Origin: an uncultured Alistipes sp.
GTDB lineage: Bacteria; Bacteroidota; Bacteroidia; Bacteroidales; Rikenellaceae
Direction of reading: 5' to 3'
Assembly: GCA_947623965.1 (NCBI GenBank)
Contig: CANQIF010000005.1
Span: 62,001 to 126,000, forward strand
Length of the DNA stretch: 64,000 nucleotides
Part shown: positions 58,725 through 64,000 of the stretch, piece after piece
How positions within the stretch are numbered: position 1 is the first letter of the stretch
Layout of the letters: every line of letters begins with the position of its first letter
Made by a program: the position numbers and the translations under genes
Notes under the pieces: generated by a model
Database searches by the model: none
The model's input: only the letters and a program-made list of their open reading frames with translations
Told to the model about the DNA's origin: nothing

Positions 58725-61700
58725 CGTTTCCATTCGATTTTGAAAAACAGGGCGTAGAGCACCGGCAGGAAGAGCAGCGTGGCGAAAGTCGAGAAGAGCA
58801 GGCCGCCCATGATCGTCGCCGCCATCGAGCCGAACATGGCATCCGTCAGCAGCGGGATCATTCCCAGGATGGTCGTCAGCGAGGCCATCATCACCGGCCG
58901 CAGCCGGCTTTCGGCCCCCGCGACGAGCGCTTCGGCCGGCTCCTCGCCCGCGGCGATGCGGGCGTCGATCTCGTCCATGAGGACGATGCAGTTCTTCATC
59001 ATCATGCCGATGAGCCCCAGCGTGCCGACCACGGCGCAGAAGGTGAAGGTCTTGCCCGTGAGGAGCATCGCCCCCACCACGCCGACGAACAGCAGCGGCA
59101 GGCAGCAGAGCACGACGGCCGGTTTGCGGTAGTCGCCGAAGAGGAGGATCAACACGGCGATCATGAGGACGATGCTGAGCGGGAAATTCTTGAACAGATA
59201 GCGCATCGTCTTCGTGCTGGCCCCCCGCTCGCCCTCCCACGTGAGGCGGTAGCCGGCCGGAAGGGGCAGCCGCTCGATCCGCGCGGCGACGGCCTGCCGC
59301 GCCGCCTCGGTCTCGAAGCCGGGGGCGGGCGAACACATCACGCGCTGCGTGCGCTGCCCGTTGAAGCGCGGCACGACGGGGCTCTCCCACCGCACGTCGA
59401 CGCCGCGGCTCACCGTGGCGAGAGGATGGCTCTGCAGCGCCTCGCCGATCAGCGCCTCCCGGTCCACGCTCCCCGACCGCAGCTGCAGGAGGGTCTCCTC
59501 GTCGAGCAGCCCGACGATCGAGGGGATCATCGGGAAGACGGGGACATTCTCCAGGTTGTCGATCGGCGCGCCGTCGCTCCGCCGGCACTTGAGGTAGATC
59601 GTCTGCTTGCGGACCCCGTCGTAGAACGAGCTGACGGGAATCCCGCCGGTCGCGGCCAGCAGCGAGGTGCTCACGTTGCTGCGGCTGATCCCCGCGCGGC
59701 GGGCCGCCGGCTGGTCGTAGTCCACCTCCAACAGGGGCACCTCGGGCTCCCAGTCGGTCGTGACGAGCATCACCTCCGGGGTCCGCTCCATGATGCGGCG
59801 GGCGCTGTCGGCCAGCCGGTGCAGCACGGCGGGATCGGGGCCCGTGAACTGCGCCTCGATCGGGTACTTCTTGAACATGAGGTTGTAGCGCTTCAGCTTG
59901 ACGTAGGCATCGGGATAGCGGCGCGTCAGTTCGCACTGGATGGCGTCGATGTTCGCTTCGAGCTCCTCGGGCGAGTGGAAATCGACGATCAGCTCGCCGT
60001 AGGAGAGCGACGGGTTGGCCACACTGCGCACGAGGTTGTAGCGCGCGGGCGTGCCGCCGAGCGAGGCGGTGACGGCCCGCACCTCGGGGCGCGTGTGCAG
60101 ATAGGCGCTGATCTCGGCCAGATCGGCCGCGACGCGCGTCGAGTTGGTCCCTTCGGGCAGCTTGTACTCCATGTAGAGCTGGTCGTAGACCATATCGGGG
60201 AAGAAGCCCTGGCGCATGAAGCGGTAGCCCCAGGCGCTCGCGGCGGCCAGCACGACGGCCGCGGCGACCGACGCGATCCGGTGGCGGAGGGCGAAGCGGA
60301 GGGCGGACCGCAGCCAGCGGTAGGCCCGGCCGTCATAGCCCGCGGCGGCGCCCGGCGTCCGGGGCCCCTTCAGCAGGTGGTCGGCCATGAGGGGCACGTG
60401 GACGAGGGCCAGCACCCAGCTGAGCAGCAGCGAGACGAGAAGCACGATGAAAAGATCGCGGATGTAGATGCCCGCCGTGTCGGGCGAGAGGTAGATCGGC
60501 AGGAAGGCCAGCACGGCGATGAGCGTGGCGCCGAGCAGCGGCAGGGCCGTCTTGCGGCCGATGGCGGTCATGGCCTCGCGCCGCGGCTTGCCGGCATCGA
60601 GATCGACTAAGATGCCGTCGACGATGACGATGGCGTTATCGACCAGCATGCCCATCGCCAGGATGAACGAGGCGAGCGAGACGCGCTGCATCGTCCCGTC
60701 GAAGAGCCCCAGCAGGAGGAACGAGCCGACGACGATCGTCGCGAGGCTGGTGCCGATGATGACGCCGCTGCGGAATCCCATCGAGAGCATGAGGATCGCG
60801 ACGACGATCGCGACCGACTCGATGAGGTTCAGGAAGAAGCTCTTCAGGGCGTCGGTCACGCGTTCGGGCTGGTAGAAGACCCGGTGGAAGTCCACCCCGG
60901 CCGGGAAGCGTTCGGCCTGCAGCGCATGGAGCCGGCGCTCGACCGCAGCCCCCACCTTCACGATGTCGGTGCCCGACTCGGCGGCGACGAGGATGCCGAG
61001 GGCCCGCGCCCCCTCGTAGAGCAGCGCCTGCCGCACGGGGCTCTCGTAGCCCTGCTCGATGCGGGCGATGTCGCCCAGACGCAGCTGGTCCTGCTCGTGG
61101 CCCTGCACGATGAGGGCCCCGATCTGCTCCTCGGTGCGGAAACGGTCGGCCACCGCCACGCGGATGCGGTCGGCGCCGTTGTCGTAATAGCCGGCGTAGA
61201 GGGTTTTGTTCTGCCCCTCGAGCGTCGAGAGAATCTCGGCGAGCGAGACGCCGAGGGTCGCCATCCGCTCGGGTTCGAGGGCGATGTCGATGCTCTCGTC
61301 GCGGCGGCCGTAGAGCTCGACCCGTGCGACTCCCTCCAGGTCGGTCAGCTCGCGCCGCACGAGCTCGGCGTAGTCGGTCAGCTCGCGCTCCGTGAGGCCA
61401 TCGCCCGTCAGGGCGTAGAACATGCCGTAGACGAGCGAGAAATCCTCCTTGACCACGGCCGAGGCGCCGGCCGGCAGCCGCACGTCCGAGACCTTGCGCC
61501 GCAGGCGGTCCCACGCCTGCTCGACTTCGCTGTCGGGGGTCGTCGTGAGCAGCTCGACCTGGATGAGCGTCAGGTCGTTGTAGGAGTAGCTGACGAGGTT
61601 GTCGATGCCGCCCATCGAGCGGATCGCCTTTTCGAGCGGATCCGTCACTTCGAGCTCGACCTGGTGGGCCGAGGCGCCGGGATAGGTCGCCACGACCATC

Positions 61701-61837
61701 GCCAGCTTGACCTTGACCTCGGGGTCCTCGAGCTTGCTCATGTCATAGGCCGCGCGGAGGCCGCCCGCGACGAGGACGGCCAGCAGGAAATAGACGAGCT
61801 TCGCATGACCGAAAGCCCACTTGCCCAGATCGATCAT
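58721..61837 (-). CDS. RND-family efflux transporter (AcrB/MexB-like)
   Basis: LEDPEVKVKLAMVVATYPGASAHQVELEVTDPLEKAIRSM...MGMLVDNAIVIVDGI...FLPIYLSPDTAGIYIRDLFIVLLVSLLLSWVLALVHVPL...LGLIGMMMKNCIVLMDEID. Confidence 0.96.
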   Translation of the reverse strand: MIDLGKWAFGHAKLVYFLLAVLVAGGLRAAYDMSKLEDPEVKVKLAMVVATYPGASAHQVELEVTDPLEKAIRSMGGIDNLVSYSYNDLTLIQVELLTTTPDSEVEQAWDRLRRKVSDVRLPAGASAVVKEDFSLVYGMFYALTGDGLTERELTDYAELVRRELTDLEGVARVELYGRRDESIDIALEPERMATLGVSLAEILSTLEGQNKTLYAGYYDNGADRIRVAVADRFRTEEQIGALIVQGHEQDQLRLGDIARIEQGYESPVRQALLYEGARALGILVAAESGTDIVKVGAAVERRLHALQAERFPAGVDFHRVFYQPERVTDALKSFFLNLIESVAIVVAILMLSMGFRSGVIIGTSLATIVVGSFLLLGLFDGTMQRVSLASFILAMGMLVDNAIVIVDGILVDLDAGKPRREAMTAIGRKTALPLLGATLIAVLAFLPIYLSPDTAGIYIRDLFIVLLVSLLLSWVLALVHVPLMADHLLKGPRTPGAAAGYDGRAYRWLRSALRFALRHRIASVAAAVVLAAASAWGYRFMRQGFFPDMVYDQLYMEYKLPEGTNSTRVAADLAEISAYLHTRPEVRAVTASLGGTPARYNLVRSVANPSLSYGELIVDFHSPEELEANIDAIQCELTRRYPDAYVKLKRYNLMFKKYPIEAQFTGPDPAVLHRLADSARRIMERTPEVMLVTTDWEPEVPLLEVDYDQPAARRAGISRSNVSTSLLAATGGIPVSSFYDGVRKQTIYLKCRRSDGAPIDNLENVPVFPMIPSIVGLLDEETLLQLRSGSVDREALIGEALQSHPLATVSRGVDVRWESPVVPRFNGQRTQRVMCSPAPGFETEAARQAVAARIERLPLPAGYRLTWEGERGASTKTMRYLFKNFPLSIVLMIAVLILLFGDYRKPAVVLCCLPLLFVGVVGAMLLTGKTFTFCAVVGTLGLIGMMMKNCIVLMDEIDARIAAGEEPAEALVAGAESRLRPVMMASLTTILGMIPLLTDAMFGSMAATIMGGLLFSTFATLLFLPVLYALFFKIEWKR

Positions 61838-62892
61838 AACAAGCCTCCGATATTGGTTTCTGCGGGTGCGGCGAGGGGGGCCACCCGCTGGTTTTCATAC
61901 AGCCGGTCCACGCCCGCCGTGACGATCCGTTCGCCCGGCTCGAGCCCGGCCGAGAGCTGCGCCGCCCCGTCGGTCGTGAGGCGCCGGATGCGCACCTCGC
62001 GCCGCTCGACCGTGCTGTCGGCGCGGCAGACCCAGACGCAGCTGCGTCCCTCGCAGGCGAAGAGGGCCGAGGCGGGGACCTCGATCGCTGCGTCGCCGGT
62101 GCCGCGCCGCGTGATGCGGACCAGGGCATTCATTCCGGGGGCGGGGAGCGGGTCGGCATCGGCCGGCACGGCGAGCCGCACGGCGTAGAGCTGGTTGGCA
62201 TTCGCCTTGGGGTTGATCGTCGCCAGCTGCAGCGGCAGCGTCCGCCCGGGGAGGAAGTCGAACGAAGCCTCGAAAGCGGCGAAGTCGCCGCGCCGCACGT
62301 AGTCCGAGGCGGGGATGTGGATCTCGATCTCGGGGGCCGCCGACGAGAGGAGCGTCACGACGGGCATGCCGGCCGCGACGACCGTCGGCGCCTCGAAGAG
62401 CCGCCGCTGGAGCACCCCGTCGAAGGGGGCCGTAATCCGCGTGTCGGCGAGCTGCCGGCGGGCGTTCTCGTACTTGGCGGTCATCTGCTCGAGGCCGTAG
62501 CGCGCCTTGTCGTAGCTGTCGGCCGTGACGACGCTGTCAGCATAGAGGGCCATGACGCGCTCCGCCTCGGCCTTCACGCGGCGGTATTCCGCCTCGACGG
62601 CCTGCAGCTGCAGCGCATAGTCCGCGGGGTCGAGCTCGGCCAGGAGGTCGCCGCGGCGGACGCGGGCCCCCTCCTCGACGGCGATGCGCCGCAAGCGGCC
62701 GCTCACCTTGAAGGCGAGGTTCACCTCCTCGGCAGCGCGGACCCGCCCCGGGAACTCCGAGACGAGGGGGGCGGCCGAGAGGGTCACGGTGTCGAGCCGG
62801 ACGCTCGGCAGCGGCTCGCGGTCGCCGCCCGCCCCCGAACAGGCGGCGAGCGTCAGGCCGAACAGCATGCAAACGATTGGTTTCCTTTTCAT
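61834..62892 (-). CDS. RND efflux periplasmic adaptor (HlyD/MFP family)
   Basis: Lipobox LTLAACSGAGG; FPGRVRAAEEVNLAFKVSGRLRRIAVEEGARVRRGDLLAELDPADYALQLQAVEAEY...TRITAPFDGVLQRR. Confidence 0.94.
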   Translation of the reverse strand: MKRKPIVCMLFGLTLAACSGAGGDREPLPSVRLDTVTLSAAPLVSEFPGRVRAAEEVNLAFKVSGRLRRIAVEEGARVRRGDLLAELDPADYALQLQAVEAEYRRVKAEAERVMALYADSVVTADSYDKARYGLEQMTAKYENARRQLADTRITAPFDGVLQRRLFEAPTVVAAGMPVVTLLSSAAPEIEIHIPASDYVRRGDFAAFEASFDFLPGRTLPLQLATINPKANANQLYAVRLAVPADADPLPAPGMNALVRITRRGTGDAAIEVPASALFACEGRSCVWVCRADSTVERREVRIRRLTTDGAAQLSAGLEPGERIVTAGVDRLYENQRVAPLAAPAETNIGGLL

Positions 62893-62984
62893 CTTTTTAT
62901 CGGTTCTGTCGGGACGTTTCATCGGTGCTGGAAACGTCCTGCGGGTTTTCATCTTTCGTTTCGGCCCATGTAAAGGGCCGGGCG

Positions 62985-63590
62985 GGGGGCTCATTCTGAA
63001 TTTGCGGTTCCGGCAAGGAACCGCAGCGGGGCGAAGCCGCCGGCCGTGTAAAATGTCTTGGGGCGGAATCGGTCGCGAAGCGATCGGCAGCCCGCAGCCT
63101 CTGGTCGGGGTGAAAATGCTCGCTGACACATTCGGTCGCGCTGCGACCGGCAGCCCGCAGCCGCCCCCTGGCGGAGGGCTGCAATTCGCGTCCCGCAGGT
63201 CCGCTCGTGCAAGCCCGTCCGCTCGGCTGCGGGCTTTTTGTGGTGAATCAATCGCTGTGCGGCCTCCGCAGGCAGCAGCCCGAAGATCATTTTTCACTTT
63301 TAATTCTTCCTTTTTCATTCGCGCCCGGAACGGGCGCAGCGGGCCGCAGCTTCGCCCCGCGAAGGCCCGCTGCTCGCGTCCGCTCGTACGCGCCCTTCGC
63401 AAGCTGCAGCCCGATTTTTCATTTTTCATTGCGGCTTCGCAAGAAGTCGCAGCAGCCCGCAGCCGCCCCCGGGCGGAGGGCTGCTCCTCTACGTCGCAGG
63501 CCCGTCCGCTCGGCTGCGGGCAGCCTCCGAGTAGGAATCGGTCCGTCAGAGCCATGCGCTCCGCAGGCTGCGTCCCGAGGCAACGCACAC
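62985..63590. repeat. Mosaic intergenic repeat cluster F
   Basis: Hairpins at 63004-63024, 63070-63086, 63135-63151, 63321-63337, 63431-63450; GCGGGCCGCAGCTTCGCCCCGCGAAGGCCCGC; GCAGCCCGCAGCCGCCCCCGGGCGGAGGGCTGC x2. Confidence 0.85.
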
Positions 63591-63760
63591 ACGCCGCCGT
63601 CCCTATTCCTTTCCGTCACAAAATTACGCTCTCCGCGCTCTCCGGAAAAGACGGATTAGGCGGCCATCTTGTTCAATTCGTACGATTTTGGCCGAAAATC
63701 GAATTTTCAGGCTCTTTTTTGTCGGATTTTTCGTTATTTTGTACGAAAAACCGGCACACC

Positions 63761-64000
63761 ATGATACGCGAGGAGATACCCGAACTCGGCCTTACCGAGG
63801 TGGACCGGGCGACCGCCGAACAGCTCGGCCCCGTACTCCACACCCACCGGAACGGCTTTTTCTACTGCACCGCGGGGCGGATCACGCTGGGGCTCGACGA
63901 CCGCATCTTCGAGATCCACCGCGGCGACATCTACATCTACCCGCCCTTCTCGCAGACCTACCTGGGCAATGCGAGCGACGACCTGCAGGGGATCATCGGA
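63761..64000 (+). CDS. AraC-family regulator, N-terminal fragment (cupin-like sensor domain)
   Basis: MIREEIPELGLTEVDRATAEQLGPVLHTHRNGFFYCTAGRITLGLDDRIFEIHRGDIYIYPPFSQTYLGNASDDLQGIIG; runs off the window. Confidence 0.7.
   Translation, partial: MIREEIPELGLTEVDRATAEQLGPVLHTHRNGFFYCTAGRITLGLDDRIFEIHRGDIYIYPPFSQTYLGNASDDLQGIIG

Noticed and set aside
1699-63590. CRISPR array interpretation of the repeat clusters
   Set aside because: No regular repeat-spacer spacing, no cas genes in the window, modules are palindromic and mosaic rather than identical direct repeats.

Overview
The window is about 64 kb of GC-rich Bacteroidota chromosome. Gene content (S46 peptidase, DUF5606, DUF5689, TAnnTTTG-type promoter) suggests an Alistipes/Rikenellaceae-like organism; this is an inference. 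Most of it is ordinary: mgsA, mscS-like, serB, gdhA, folE, rdgB, metY-type enzyme, gcvT, rnhB, an ExbB/ExbD operon, ansA-tatD, dprA, two glycosyltransferases, tRNA-Cys, a complete urease operon (ureA-B-C-E-F-G-D plus urea transporter), crcB, a TonB-dependent receptor locus and an RND efflux operon. Accessory elements are an IS3-family element with an internal amber codon in orfA and a probable A_AAA_AAA frameshift, and an MmeI-like type IIG/IIL restriction-methylase split by a frameshift. The strongest unexplained signal is a family of mosaic intergenic repeats in at least six intergenic clusters on both strands. GC-rich palindromic modules are joined through short hairpins whose stems differ between copies but keep pairing (e.g. 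GCGGTTCC/GGAACCGC, GCGGCTTC/GAAGCCGC, CGGTCC/GGACCG, CGATTGC/GCAATCG, CGGTCGC/GCGACCG, GCGCCC/GGGCGC). They are often bordered by an ATTCAAAATTCAAGATTCAAAATT block. Other oddities are degenerate 12-bp tandem arrays, low-complexity extensions on UreB and UreD, a His-rich UreE tail, a DUF1893-TonB receptor fusion and a FUSC-like/MFS fusion.
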